32,560 nucleotides of DNA from an uncultured Clostridia bacterium (GCA_947303145.1 CAMYXB010000003.1:1-32560), one strand, 5' to 3'; counted from the stretch's first letter, positions 16,182 to 27,536 are shown. The notes: generated by a model not told the origin, from the sequence alone. Numbers and translations are program-made.

Positions 16182-18536
16182 CTAATTTGCCTTCTTCTTT
16201 TTGCCTATTGTGGCGGAGAAAAATTTCTCAAACAGCCACTTGATGAGCGGATAGGTGAGGGCAATAGCCAGCACAGAGATTGATACAAACAAGATGTCTA
16301 GCATGGATATGGGGCTAAACGAGAAGAAGTCTTTTGGAGCAAGGAATAAGATTAAAAAGCACAAGGCGAGCATGGATAGGGCGAGAATGGACCTATACTT
16401 ATTGAGTGGGAGGAATAGATTGAGCATAATGATGAATGCACCGAAGGTGGCAGTGTATGCGATAAGAGTGGGGACTATATCTATTTGATGAGTAAATGTG
16501 GTGTATATGTAGCAGGCTATGGCACTGAGGAACAACACCAGAGCCGCAGGCAGAGCCTTGGACGTAAGCGAGGCAATGAATGACGATGACACTCTATCTT
16601 TGCTGGGCTGAAGGGCAAGGAAGAATGCCGGCAGTCCTATAAAGCAACTCTCCCATATTATTATTTGATTGGGACTAAGTGGATATGTATATCCCTTGGC
16701 TATGAGGACGAATATGGTGAGGAACATGGTGAAAAATGTCTTGGTGAGGAAGAGCGAGGAGGCACGAGAGATGTTGTTTATCACTCTTCTGCCCTCCATC
16801 ACTATGCTGGGCATGGCGGAAAAGTCGCTGTCGAGCATGATGAGATTGCTGGCACCCTTGCACGCCTCACTGCCACTTGCCATGGCTATGGCGCAGTCAC
16901 ATTCCTTGAATGCTAGAATGTCGTTTACTCCATCTCCAGTCATGGCGACTTTGTGTCCCGACTTTCTCAGTTCTCTCACGATTATGCACTTTTGCTCTGG
17001 TGACACTCTGCCGAAAATATTGTATTCCTTGGCACTTTTCGCCACTTCTTCGTCACTTTTGCCCGCTAGAGAGATGTATTTGTCACAAGAGGCTATGCCC
17101 ACTTTTTGTGCGATGCTCCTCACTGTGTCTACACTATCTCCGCTTATCACCTTGATGGCGACATCATTGTCTTGAAACCATTTTATAGTATCACGTGCGT
17201 CCTTTCTTATGTTATCCTCTATGGCTATCAGTGCCATAACTCTGTTATCTAGGGACATATCTTCACTGCAAAGAGCCTCACCACTTTCGCACAAAACCAC
17301 CACCCTCAGCCCCTCACCTGCCAGTGCGTCAATACTCTCTTTTGCTTCCTTTGTGAGAGCGTTCGTCACCATTTCTCCCGCTCCTAGCATGAATGTTCCG
17401 AGATTTTCTAGCGACACTGCACTATATTTTCTCTCACTAGAGAAAGCCAGCATGGACGTGGACGGATATATTTTTCCATTATAGTCCTTTGCAAAGTATT
17501 CTTTAAGGGCTTTTGATGTGGCGTTATGTGATGGAGAGGCAGATACAAAACTTGCCATGACATCTTTTACTCTTTCTATATCACAGTCTATGGGTAGAAC
17601 GCTTTTCACAGACATTGTGCCGTCAGTTATGGTGCCAGTCTTGTCTAGGCACAATATGTCTGCACGAGACAACATCTCTATAGAATATAACTCCTGCACC
17701 AAAGTGCGCTTTCTAGCCAGATTGAGCACTCCCACCACCAAAGATACGCTGGTGAGAAGGAACATTCCCACCGGCATCATGCCTATTATAGACGCTGCAG
17801 TCCTCTCTACGCTTCCTGTCAAACCTATCGTGCCATATGTATCAAGGAATGTCAATATTCCCAGTGGAATGAGCACGATACCTATTGTCTTGATGATGAA
17901 GTTGAGAGTCCTTAAGATATCGCTTTGATTGCTCTTCAGTTCTCTCGCTTTTTTTATTAGCCCTGCACTATATGTGGCATCGCCCACTTTCACAGCTTCT
18001 GCTTTAATATTCCCGCTTACTAGATAACTCCCAGACAGAATCTCATCTCCCGCTTTTTTCTTGATGGGCTTGCTCTCACCTGACAGCATGCTCTCATTCA
18101 CTTCCGCCTCGCCGTCCAAAACTATTGAGTCAGCACAGATTTGGTCGCCAAGAGAGAGGCAGAGCACATCTCCCAGCACCACTTTGTCTATGTTTATCTC
18201 TTTTTCCTCGCCATCTCTTAGGACTTTTACTTTAGATGTGGATAGGACGGAGATTTTGTCTACCATTTTTTTTGCCTTCATCTCTTGCACTATACCGATG
18301 ACAAGATTGGTCATAAACACCACTATAAAGGTAAGGTTTTTATAACTCCCCACCGCTATCAGCACGCCAGCCAAGGCAAAACATATCATATTGAACCACG
18401 TGAAAATATTGTCAAACAAGATTTTGACATAACTTTTCGAGGTCTTGAGTTTTTGAGAGTTTACCAGGCCACGCTTTTCTCTATCTATCACTTCGCTAGA
18501 TGTGAGGCCAGTATTTATGTTCGTGCTATTTTCCAT
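16182..18536 (-). CDS. Cation-translocating P-type ATPase (CtpE-like)
   Basis: LSGESKPI, CLDKTGTITDGTM, MTGDGVNDILAFKECDCAIAM, multiple TMs. Confidence 0.92.
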   Translation of the reverse strand: MENSTNINTGLTSSEVIDREKRGLVNSQKLKTSKSYVKILFDNIFTWFNMICFALAGVLIAVGSYKNLTFIVVFMTNLVIGIVQEMKAKKMVDKISVLSTSKVKVLRDGEEKEINIDKVVLGDVLCLSLGDQICADSIVLDGEAEVNESMLSGESKPIKKKAGDEILSGSYLVSGNIKAEAVKVGDATYSAGLIKKARELKSNQSDILRTLNFIIKTIGIVLIPLGILTFLDTYGTIGLTGSVERTAASIIGMMPVGMFLLTSVSLVVGVLNLARKRTLVQELYSIEMLSRADILCLDKTGTITDGTMSVKSVLPIDCDIERVKDVMASFVSASPSHNATSKALKEYFAKDYNGKIYPSTSMLAFSSERKYSAVSLENLGTFMLGAGEMVTNALTKEAKESIDALAGEGLRVVVLCESGEALCSEDMSLDNRVMALIAIEDNIRKDARDTIKWFQDNDVAIKVISGDSVDTVRSIAQKVGIASCDKYISLAGKSDEEVAKSAKEYNIFGRVSPEQKCIIVRELRKSGHKVAMTGDGVNDILAFKECDCAIAMASGSEACKGASNLIMLDSDFSAMPSIVMEGRRVINNISRASSLFLTKTFFTMFLTIFVLIAKGYTYPLSPNQIIIWESCFIGLPAFFLALQPSKDRVSSSFIASLTSKALPAALVLFLSAIACYIYTTFTHQIDIVPTLIAYTATFGAFIIMLNLFLPLNKYRSILALSMLALCFLILFLAPKDFFSFSPISMLDILFVSISVLAIALTYPLIKWLFEKFFSATIGKKKKAN

Positions 18537-18589
18537 ACGAGTCCTCTGTTTATTATATTATTCGCAAAAATTAAGATATAATGAGACTT

Positions 18590-19177
18590 TTATTTCATCT
18601 GCTTCACTATGCAGTCACACAGGTCTGAGATAAACTTTTCCACATCGTCACTAGTGACATCTAGATTTTTGTCCATTTTTTCAGTTATAGAGAGAATCAA
18701 GGCATTGAATGCAAATTTCACATTACTTTCGACCACCTCTCCTATCTCACCCTCTTCCTGTCCTTTCTCCAAAATGGTGGTGAAGAGAGTATATATGATT
18801 TTCTGACATTTATGTAGCATATTGTCCACCACTTTGGCATCTTCTTCTATAAGGAAAGACGAGTAGTTGTCGGTGAAAGTCCAAGGCATCACCATCCAAT
18901 AGTTGCCTTTCATGGAAATCATCACAGCCCTTATATAAGTCTTGAGACTACCATAAAAGTCGGTCACATTGAAACTCTCGGAGAAGAACTTGACCATATT
19001 ATTGAGATAGTAAATCATGCTGTTGAATATCATCTCATCTTTGCTTGAAAAATATTCATAGATAGTGCTTTTCCCCATATCACATCTACGTGCCACTTCA
19101 AGAAGAGTGATGGACTTGTAGTCCACTCGGTCGTTAAGCATAGCCAAAACCTCTGAATATATCCTTTCTTTCTTCAT
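18590..19177 (-). CDS. TetR/AcrR family transcriptional regulator
   Basis: N-terminal HTH ITLLEVARRCDMGKSTIYEYFSSKDEMIFNSM. Confidence 0.88.
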   Translation of the reverse strand: MKKERIYSEVLAMLNDRVDYKSITLLEVARRCDMGKSTIYEYFSSKDEMIFNSMIYYLNNMVKFFSESFNVTDFYGSLKTYIRAVMISMKGNYWMVMPWTFTDNYSSFLIEEDAKVVDNMLHKCQKIIYTLFTTILEKGQEEGEIGEVVESNVKFAFNALILSITEKMDKNLDVTSDDVEKFISDLCDCIVKQMK

Positions 19178-19188
19178 ATTAACCTCCC

Positions 19189-19200
19189 GACCAATCGGTC
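19189..19200. promoter_or_regulatory. Putative TetR operator GACCAATCGGTC
   Basis: GACC/GGTC palindrome immediately upstream of the TetR SD (minus-strand GGGAGG). Confidence 0.6.
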
Positions 19201-19335
19201 ATAAAAACATTATAAAGTAAAAAAAATGAATTGTAAAATGAAATTTAACAAAAAAATAAAAAAAGTGACTATTTTTGTTTGTTTTTTGTGAAAAAAGAAA
19301 TATAATATATCTAGTAATAAGACATCGGAGGAGTT

Positions 19336-20772
19336 ATGAGTAAAAAAGACACTGCTTTTGTGCAAGACAGAAAGACCAAGATAATCTGCACTATAGGCCC
19401 CAGTTGCGAAAGCGTGGAGAAGATAGAGGAACTTTTGCGTGCTGGCATGAACGTGGCTAGACTCAACATGAGCCATGGTTCTATCTATTCTCATCAAAAA
19501 CTCTTGAACAATATCAAAAAAGCCCGCTCCGACCTTAATATCCCTTGCGCCATTATGGTGGATACTTGCGGGCCAGAGATAAGGATAGGCACATTTTCTT
19601 CTGGCAGAATTAGACTGGAGAGAGGACAGACCTTTTCTTTCTATTTTGCCGAGATAGAGGGTGACGAGGAGGGTGTAGCTCTCCCATATCCCGCTTTAGC
19701 AAAATCTGTCCATGAGGGGCAGAAGATATATGCCTGCAATGGACTATTAGAGTTCACTGCGACCAAGGTGGATAAAAAACACATTGAGTGTGTAGTGGAC
19801 GTAGGTGGAGAGATAAGTGACCACAAGAGCGTGTCTATCAAGGGAGTGGACTTGCCTCTGCCTTTCCTTGGAGTGCGAGATGAGGCCAATCTTAGATTCG
19901 CAGTGGAAAACGACGTAGAATATATCTCCGCCTCTTTCGTGTCTAGCAAGAGAGATGTGCTGGAGATGAGAGATTATCTTACATCTATCAAGGGCAAGTG
20001 TTCCATTATATCCAAGATAGAGAGCGAGACAGGGCTCAAAAATATAGATGAGATTTTGTCCGTCAGTGACGGGATAATGGTGGCTAGGGGAGACCTTGGC
20101 ACCAATATAGACATAGAGAGAGTCCCCCTCGTGCAGAGGGAACTGGTTGAAAAGGCTCTGTCTACCTCTAAGATAGTGATAGTGGCTACAGAGATGCTGG
20201 AGAGCATGACACATGCTCCTCGTCCCACTAGAGCAGAGACTACAGATGTGTCACTGGCGGTGTATGAGAGAGTGACTGCCACCATGCTGTCAGGGGAGAC
20301 CAGTAGCGGAGAATATCCCATAGAGGCGTGCAAGGCCATGTCCAGCATCGCCAGGATCGCAGAGGACAACCTCTCATATGGAGAACTCGATGATTTCAAG
20401 GGACAGAGGGGAGATGTGTTGAGGGGCTTGTGCCATAGTGCCAGCTTTGAGGCAAATGTCCTAGATGCAAAAGCCATAGTGTGCTTCACCAACAACGGCA
20501 TAACCGCCAGACTCATAGCAAGTTTTAGACCTAAGGCACCCATTATAGCCATAACTCATGATGCTGTCACTTACAATGCCCTATCTCTAGTGTGGGGAGT
20601 GGTGCCCAAGATGACCAAGAGCATCAAAAGAGTGGACAAGATGATAGAGTATGCCAGAGCGTTGGTCTGTGAGATGGGAATAGCAGAGGCGGGAGATGAG
20701 ATAGTGGTCACGCTAGGACTCCCTCTTGGCGAGAACTACACTACAGACACCATTCATATTATGACTGTCTAA
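19336..20772 (+). CDS. pyk: Pyruvate kinase
   Basis: TKIICTIGPSCESVEKIEELLRAGMNVARLNMSHG, SKIES, GIMVARGDLGTNI, ATEMLESMTHAPRPTRAETTDVSLAV. Confidence 0.96.
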   Translation: MSKKDTAFVQDRKTKIICTIGPSCESVEKIEELLRAGMNVARLNMSHGSIYSHQKLLNNIKKARSDLNIPCAIMVDTCGPEIRIGTFSSGRIRLERGQTFSFYFAEIEGDEEGVALPYPALAKSVHEGQKIYACNGLLEFTATKVDKKHIECVVDVGGEISDHKSVSIKGVDLPLPFLGVRDEANLRFAVENDVEYISASFVSSKRDVLEMRDYLTSIKGKCSIISKIESETGLKNIDEILSVSDGIMVARGDLGTNIDIERVPLVQRELVEKALSTSKIVIVATEMLESMTHAPRPTRAETTDVSLAVYERVTATMLSGETSSGEYPIEACKAMSSIARIAEDNLSYGELDDFKGQRGDVLRGLCHSASFEANVLDAKAIVCFTNNGITARLIASFRPKAPIIAITHDAVTYNALSLVWGVVPKMTKSIKRVDKMIEYARALVCEMGIAEAGDEIVVTLGLPLGENYTTDTIHIMTV

Positions 20773-20790
20773 AGACCAAGGAGAAAGTTT

Positions 20791-23700
20791 ATGAGGAAGT
20801 TTTTGAGATGTGCGGTGATATTGGTTCTCATGCTTTGCATGGGGCTAGTATTAGGTTGTGGTGAGGACAAGTCTCTCTCATCTCTTTCCATATCCATTAG
20901 TGAGGACTACGCCACTTTGAGTTATACAGGGGCAGTGCCTACATACAGTGTGCAGATTTCTTCAGGGAGGATTCCTCTTAATATCTCCACCACACCAGCA
21001 TCTTTTGCTGTGAGAGACCTCACATTCACCACTAGTGCCGAGAATATTTGCTACATAACTGGAGACGGCTATCTAGTCACTAGAGCCGAGGGGAGCGCCA
21101 CACTTAGAGCATCATATAGAGATAAAAATGGCAAGACCACCGCATTTACATTCAAAGTCAACGTCATCACTACCCCTGTGCCGAAGTTCGCCCTCACATC
21201 ATACGCCTTGACATACAATGGCACAGACCAAAAGGACGATGCTCATCTTAAGGTAGACACAGAAAGTGAGGACTATACCTACTCATATCTATATTTTGCT
21301 GGTGGCGCACAGATTGCTACCGATTCCATAAAGGACGCAGGAGAATATACCATCAAGTATTGCAAGAGAGATGACGAGAATTTTGTCATAGCTCAGATGT
21401 CTCTCTCTGTCGCCAAAGCGAATCTTACATTGAATGCACAAAGCACACAAAGCACCTACCTCACATCACTAGGCGAGGGATTTTATTATGGAGAGGCCAC
21501 TACTCTGGACCATGAGATAGTGAGCAGTGTAGGAGCAGACACAGGGCGAGTGATAGGGAGATATTCCTTTGTCACCTCAGCCACCGCCACAGCATATTGC
21601 GGACAATACGATACAAACGTTCAGTATAGTATCGATGCAGATTATGCGGGCAATTACAATATCCACACCACTCGTGGCACGCACACCATAACTCCACTTT
21701 CTGCCATTCTGGTGATGGACGAATACAATGGACTGTATGGCGAGAATATAGAGAAGAATAGATTTACTCTCTATGATGATAGCCTGTGGCAAGAGCCTTT
21801 CGTTCCTTCACCCACTACCCCCACTCTCAACAAGTCCTATCTTATAAGCAAGATGGATATCTCCATGCAAGATTATTCTCTCAGTGTAGACGGGAATGAA
21901 GTGCAGAAAAATTCCTTTGGATATTATGATGTTCTGCCTACGGGAGAGAGTTATGACCTTGGTGTCAAGGGGCTAGCCACATCGCCCAATCTTATCATTA
22001 CACACATCGTGCCCACCAAGGCCACTATCGAGGCTCAGACGGTGAATATAGACATTCTCACTGCTACTCATGGCAAAAAACACCTTGAGAGAGACGATTT
22101 GTCCAGCATTTCACTCAATCTAGGCAGTCAAGAGAGATTTAAGAGAGAGATAGTCAGCAGTGTTGAGATAGACTACAAGGGTGTGTATTATGGCGAGGGA
22201 GCCATCATGGCTCCAGCGGGGGAATATTATTACAAACTCACCTCCACACCTAGCAATAACTTCAATCTATCACTTACAGAGAGATGTCAAGAGGGATATG
22301 TAGGAGATGACAAAGTGTCCTATGTCATATCCCCTGCAGAAGTGGAGGCACAGTTTAGTTATCTGTCAGACTACTATAAGGACACCCTCCCCACTGCGGG
22401 ATATTATGGGGAGAAGGCATACACACTCACCCTTCGCACTTTTTCTGTCAATGGCACGAGTCTGTTGGAGGATAAATACAAGGACGCAGAATTTGAAAAT
22501 AACGGATATTTCGTTCTTTCTTCGCCAGATTGCAATATTGAGGAGAAAATTCGAGCCAATGTCACACTTAGCGAGATAGCTACCACCGCATACAAGACTT
22601 ATGCTGTGGGCAAGTCGCTAGAATCTTATTCCGCATCATATAGCGGGAACTTCACTCTAAAAGGAGATACTTCCTCTCTCATAGAACTCAAGAGAGTGGA
22701 CCTATATTATTATGTCGGCACAGATTATGCCACAGCCACTTTTAGTGGACTGGGAGAGAATGCTCCATCTGTCAGTGAATTTTTGAGTGACATACACATC
22801 AAGGATAGTGATGTAGACATAGAGGACATCGTGGAGGACGTGTCGTCCCTTTTGTCACTATCATTTAAGAAGGGGAGCAGTAGAGTCTACAAGGTCAGAC
22901 AAGACGGCTCGTCATCTTTTGTAGAGACAGACACATTCGGCAATGCAGGACATTATCTCGTCACGGAGAATATAGATAGCTCTGTGGTCTACAAAACGGG
23001 CATGGAATATTACAATCTTATCCTCGATAGGAGCAGGGAGTATTATTTCACTATAGAGAAACTCCCCATAACCATAGTTCCAGAAGCGGGAGACAAGGAC
23101 ACGAAGGTCAACTGCAAGATATATGGCAGTGCGGACGGAGACATCACTTATTCTGTTATGGAGGAGATGCCCGCAGGAGAGGATCCTAGGAATCTTCAAG
23201 GCGCAACCTCTCTCTCTAGAGATAGTGGAGAGAATGTCAAAACAGGTGGATATAGGATAAAACTGGGCAATCTGTCCTTTAGGAATGACTCCACAGGCTT
23301 TGACAACTATATTCTTTCGCTAGATGAGGAGCCCAAATATTATCTCATTACACCCAGAACTATCATAGTGCGTCCTTACGATACTTCTCTCATATATGGA
23401 TCTTCCTATCCAGTGAGGACCATCACTTCCAGCGATTATGAAGTCAAAGTGAAACTAGATGACAACACACTCATGCCTGCCACTTCCAGTCAATTGTATG
23501 TCAGTTGTCCCACTCTTAGACTGCCCAGCATAGCGCAGTTTGAGGGTGAGTTCAAGTTGTCTAAAGACAGGACAAATATCGCCGAGAAGATAGGCGGAGT
23601 GTATCCTGTATTCATAGAGGGTGGAGACGTGTCTAGCTATTACATCATTCTTGGTGGGGACGAGGGTTTTAGATATGTCGGTCTCACTGAGGGAGGTGTC

Positions 23701-26700
23701 ACATATTACAACTATGAGATAGCCGAGGACGTAGATGATATGCCAAGGTGCCTCATAAGCAGGAGAGAGGCAGTGGTGTCCTTCGTCACAGAGGGTAGAG
23801 ACAACCTCGAGGGGCTAGAGAGGGACGGAGACATATTCAATCTCTCCTTTGACAGCAACACCTCTTCAGGCAAATATTCCATAAGCAATGTCCTACTTGA
23901 TGTCACATTCACCCAACTAGACATCAGAGCATCTATCAGTGATGACGGCAGTCTGATATACGTAGACAGCATAGGCGACATATCGTTTACCCTTATGGCA
24001 GGCGAAGTGGACGTCACGCAGTTCTACAGCTACAAGATTTCGTCCAAGAAGATATACAATATCGCCAGTGAGGTCATATCTATTCAACTCCTGCATGATG
24101 GGAGCAATGCAGTCACAGCTGTCTATGACGGCACGGACAAGAGCGGAATGTTCTCCCTCGCCATCACATCTGCCAATAGTGACAGATTTGAGATAGACTC
24201 TATGAGGTCGCAACTTCTTCTAAAAGACGGTATAATTTTCACCAATGCCAAGGGTGAGAGTGGCACAAGTGCAGTGGAGGCGGATAGTTATATCGTGTCG
24301 CTTTCACTAAATGAGGAAAAACCTCTGGTTATTGCTCTAGGCGACTCATTTTTGACATTCACATCATATACTACGAAGGTGAAGGGCTATGTGCTAGACT
24401 TCTCCACTCTTTCCTCACTCACCATAGAGAAAGCCACCATCACCACGCCTAGTGAGATAACTTTCGATGGACCTTTCATATATGGCATGGGCAGAGAGGG
24501 ACAGCCCAATTTATCCTTATCCATAGAGGGCGAGCCTGTATTTGTTGGTGTGGACGGAGCCCCCCTTAGACTTTTCGTTCGTGAGGGCATCAACTATGAG
24601 GTGATGAACAATGTCAATATATCCTATTTCCCAGTAGGCTCACAGATGGTGAGATTGAGGTTGTCTGTGGCTCGATACATTGATAGTAGCGGTGCTGTGG
24701 TGGACATAACGGGCATGACAGATGATGAGATATCCGCCCTCAATCAAGTGATAGATAGCAATTATATTCCGCTTGAGATAGATGTCAATATAGATGTGGA
24801 GAAGAGGCCTATTTATGTCAAAGACTACTCCCTTATGGTAGACAAGCAGGTGAGAGATAGTTCTATCTACTCCACCATATATAATGGTAGAGGTGTTATG
24901 GCGGGAGTAGATGTGTCCGCTGTGGTCAAGAATGCCTCGGGAGAGGAGATGCCAAGCAGTAGTTATAGCGTGCGCACAGATGTATTCCGCCTTGCATCGA
25001 GATTTAATGAGGCAGAGGTTCAGATAGAGTGCTATGGTTATGATTCCACCACAGAAGAAGTAGGAGAAGAGCCCACATACATATCCGCTACATACCTAAG
25101 CGAAATAAAGTCCGTCAAGAGACTAGGCAGCCTTATGATAATAAATGATGTATATGCCGCTCATTATTCTTCAGCCAGCAATCTCAGCGACAGCGGAGTG
25201 TATATAGTCGTGCCCACAGTCAGTGCTTTGGACAACTTCATATTTTCTACAGAAGATGGAGAGACTTATTCCAGTTTCCTTGCGCATTATCTAGTGGATA
25301 TTTCTAGGAACGCAGATTATATCAAATTCTATTCAAAGGACAATCCTCTATTCTATTTTGGCGAACAGTTTTTCCCAAATAATAGAGCGGAGACCATAGC
25401 AAAATTCGGCATTTCTCTGTCGCAGAACTTTTATGACAACCTAGAATTTAGCATAACAGGGGGCAGTGCGAGCGATGGGACACTACCCATAGGCACATAT
25501 AGCCTCAATTGCACCATATCTAGCCTAGACAACTATTACTTCAAGCAAAGCGTGTCTTTCACTGTGAAAAAGTGCAGAGCAGTTATTGGTGAGATTGTCT
25601 CCAAGGCCTTCACCTACACTGGAGAGGAGATTGACGACTTCCTAAGAGAACTATATGTCACCACATTTGATTATCTTGGCAATGGCACCACGTGGAGATA
25701 TGTAGACATGTCAGAAGAGAGACGGGGGAAGTTCACATTCAGATACGATCCTGAACTGTCAGAGGGGACCTATGCCAAGGACGTCTGTGAATATGGCAAA
25801 TATTATCACCTCTATATTCAATATGCTGATGACGATTATGAGACTGAGACAGAATATGAGTATGTTTATCGTATACTGCCCACACCTTATGATGGCGAGA
25901 TAGTGTGCTACACCACCACTATCGACTACGAGCCCACCATGTCATTTGCCGATCTCTACTCACTGCTTAGGGGCAGGATAACCATAGACAGGAGAGAGGA
26001 GGAGATAGAGGGTGTGGACATATTCTATGGCACAGCCCAAGACGAAAAGAGCGAGGAAAATTGCACTCTCCTCACTATAGACAGCATGACAGAAGAGGCT
26101 AGAGCGGGCAGGACTGACGAGGAGATAGAGACAGACCTCATGCGCATCATCATGCGGATCAATCAGAATGGCAAGATCACATACAAGGTGAAGTTCACAG
26201 ATGAGACCATAGCCAATGTATACAAGGACACAGATTTCATAGTCAGGACCAAGGTTATAAGTGACAGCACATTCTCCCTAGATTCCACAGAACTATCTGT
26301 GAGATACACTGGCTCTGCGCAATATCAAGGGATAAGATTCTCCACTATAGACCTGTCTCCATATAGTGCCACAGAGCAAGTGCTGTCTGGCAGAAAATAT
26401 ACCATAGAGACCGAGAAATCTCTCAACACATACATATATACAGTGGTGCTGAAGGATAACTTAGACAACGAGGTGGTGAGCGTGACATATACCTATGTCA
26501 ATGCTAGGACAGGCACATCTGCCTCTCCCATCACTCCTGACTTATATAGAGTGTCATACAAGATAGACGCAGGCATCAATTATAGCACATCCAAGACTCT
26601 GCAAGACAGAGAGTATTCCATCTCCCCTGCAGATAGACTCAATTTCAGCGTCTCAACAAGGGATATAGACTATACAGGTGAAGATTTGCTCAGTTCTATC

Positions 26701-27402
26701 AATTATGATGATTATAGAGATTTTAAGAATGGCAACAATTTTGTCCAAATCACTGGAACCAATGAGGACGGGAGAGATATTAGATTTAGTGTGGAACAGA
26801 GGAAAAACAACGATGGTCCTTTATCCTCTTCATACACTGCATTTAACGGAGTCAGTCTATTCTTAGGATTCAAGGCCAAGGGGAGTGATACATTCATAAG
26901 TGAGATAATAGATGCAGGCGAATATGTCCTATATGTATACTTCAATCACCACTCAACTTATCTTCCATACAACCATTTTAATAGCGTAGTGTTCAATTCT
27001 TCATCACTAGTTATCTCTTCCTCCGATTTGCAAGGAGAATATGTCTGCTCTGTGCCATTCATTGTGAATAAAGCAGAAGAGGTGGTGAATACGGACAATA
27101 TTCGAGACTATATTGAGGGAGAGTTTGAGGTAGCATACAATGACACACTGTCTTGTGATGTGATATACATCGACAGCACAGAGAGTTTCACCATAATAGA
27201 CGGAGAGGAATTTTCACTTAGATTGCACTACATGACTGTTGATGGAGGCATAGGTCCAGTAGTGGCGGGATTTGAAGAGAACGGCTTTAATGGGCTGTCA
27301 CATGATACAGATGAGGTCATGTTCTACCTGTATGTCGTGCCACTTAGTCTTAACAAATATTCCTCCTCACCTGTTATAGTGGTGGTGAATTTCGCAAATT
27401 AG
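20791..27402 (+). CDS. Giant (2203 aa) MBG/Ig-like repeat lipoprotein
   Basis: Lipobox LVLGC; repeated Y-x-G-(E/S) strand starts (YYGEATT, YGENIE, YYGEKAYT, IYGSADG, IYGSSYP, IYGMGRE, YFGEQF, YTGEEI, YTGEDL) paired with (D/P)AGEY...NNF/ENF segments typical of MBG modules. SD AAGGAGAAAG. Confidence 0.85.
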   Translation: MRKFLRCAVILVLMLCMGLVLGCGEDKSLSSLSISISEDYATLSYTGAVPTYSVQISSGRIPLNISTTPASFAVRDLTFTTSAENICYITGDGYLVTRAEGSATLRASYRDKNGKTTAFTFKVNVITTPVPKFALTSYALTYNGTDQKDDAHLKVDTESEDYTYSYLYFAGGAQIATDSIKDAGEYTIKYCKRDDENFVIAQMSLSVAKANLTLNAQSTQSTYLTSLGEGFYYGEATTLDHEIVSSVGADTGRVIGRYSFVTSATATAYCGQYDTNVQYSIDADYAGNYNIHTTRGTHTITPLSAILVMDEYNGLYGENIEKNRFTLYDDSLWQEPFVPSPTTPTLNKSYLISKMDISMQDYSLSVDGNEVQKNSFGYYDVLPTGESYDLGVKGLATSPNLIITHIVPTKATIEAQTVNIDILTATHGKKHLERDDLSSISLNLGSQERFKREIVSSVEIDYKGVYYGEGAIMAPAGEYYYKLTSTPSNNFNLSLTERCQEGYVGDDKVSYVISPAEVEAQFSYLSDYYKDTLPTAGYYGEKAYTLTLRTFSVNGTSLLEDKYKDAEFENNGYFVLSSPDCNIEEKIRANVTLSEIATTAYKTYAVGKSLESYSASYSGNFTLKGDTSSLIELKRVDLYYYVGTDYATATFSGLGENAPSVSEFLSDIHIKDSDVDIEDIVEDVSSLLSLSFKKGSSRVYKVRQDGSSSFVETDTFGNAGHYLVTENIDSSVVYKTGMEYYNLILDRSREYYFTIEKLPITIVPEAGDKDTKVNCKIYGSADGDITYSVMEEMPAGEDPRNLQGATSLSRDSGENVKTGGYRIKLGNLSFRNDSTGFDNYILSLDEEPKYYLITPRTIIVRPYDTSLIYGSSYPVRTITSSDYEVKVKLDDNTLMPATSSQLYVSCPTLRLPSIAQFEGEFKLSKDRTNIAEKIGGVYPVFIEGGDVSSYYIILGGDEGFRYVGLTEGGVTYYNYEIAEDVDDMPRCLISRREAVVSFVTEGRDNLEGLERDGDIFNLSFDSNTSSGKYSISNVLLDVTFTQLDIRASISDDGSLIYVDSIGDISFTLMAGEVDVTQFYSYKISSKKIYNIASEVISIQLLHDGSNAVTAVYDGTDKSGMFSLAITSANSDRFEIDSMRSQLLLKDGIIFTNAKGESGTSAVEADSYIVSLSLNEEKPLVIALGDSFLTFTSYTTKVKGYVLDFSTLSSLTIEKATITTPSEITFDGPFIYGMGREGQPNLSLSIEGEPVFVGVDGAPLRLFVREGINYEVMNNVNISYFPVGSQMVRLRLSVARYIDSSGAVVDITGMTDDEISALNQVIDSNYIPLEIDVNIDVEKRPIYVKDYSLMVDKQVRDSSIYSTIYNGRGVMAGVDVSAVVKNASGEEMPSSSYSVRTDVFRLASRFNEAEVQIECYGYDSTTEEVGEEPTYISATYLSEIKSVKRLGSLMIINDVYAAHYSSASNLSDSGVYIVVPTVSALDNFIFSTEDGETYSSFLAHYLVDISRNADYIKFYSKDNPLFYFGEQFFPNNRAETIAKFGISLSQNFYDNLEFSITGGSASDGTLPIGTYSLNCTISSLDNYYFKQSVSFTVKKCRAVIGEIVSKAFTYTGEEIDDFLRELYVTTFDYLGNGTTWRYVDMSEERRGKFTFRYDPELSEGTYAKDVCEYGKYYHLYIQYADDDYETETEYEYVYRILPTPYDGEIVCYTTTIDYEPTMSFADLYSLLRGRITIDRREEEIEGVDIFYGTAQDEKSEENCTLLTIDSMTEEARAGRTDEEIETDLMRIIMRINQNGKITYKVKFTDETIANVYKDTDFIVRTKVISDSTFSLDSTELSVRYTGSAQYQGIRFSTIDLSPYSATEQVLSGRKYTIETEKSLNTYIYTVVLKDNLDNEVVSVTYTYVNARTGTSASPITPDLYRVSYKIDAGINYSTSKTLQDREYSISPADRLNFSVSTRDIDYTGEDLLSSINYDDYRDFKNGNNFVQITGTNEDGRDIRFSVEQRKNNDGPLSSSYTAFNGVSLFLGFKAKGSDTFISEIIDAGEYVLYVYFNHHSTYLPYNHFNSVVFNSSSLVISSSDLQGEYVCSVPFIVNKAEEVVNTDNIRDYIEGEFEVAYNDTLSCDVIYIDSTESFTIIDGEEFSLRLHYMTVDGGIGPVVAGFEENGFNGLSHDTDEVMFYLYVVPLSLNKYSSSPVIVVVNFAN

Positions 27403-27536
27403 TGGATAAATTGGCAAAAATTTTTGAAAAAGTATTGAAATTAGTTGGAAAAATAAATTTTTTGATGTATACTATGGAATATATTGGACAATTTGTAGGG
27501 CTGACTTAAGGGAGACTATTTTCTTAGGAGGAAAAG

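Noticed and set aside
16669-17175. 168-aa + strand ORF and several others within 16255-18581
   Set aside because: Antisense to the well-supported P-type ATPase.
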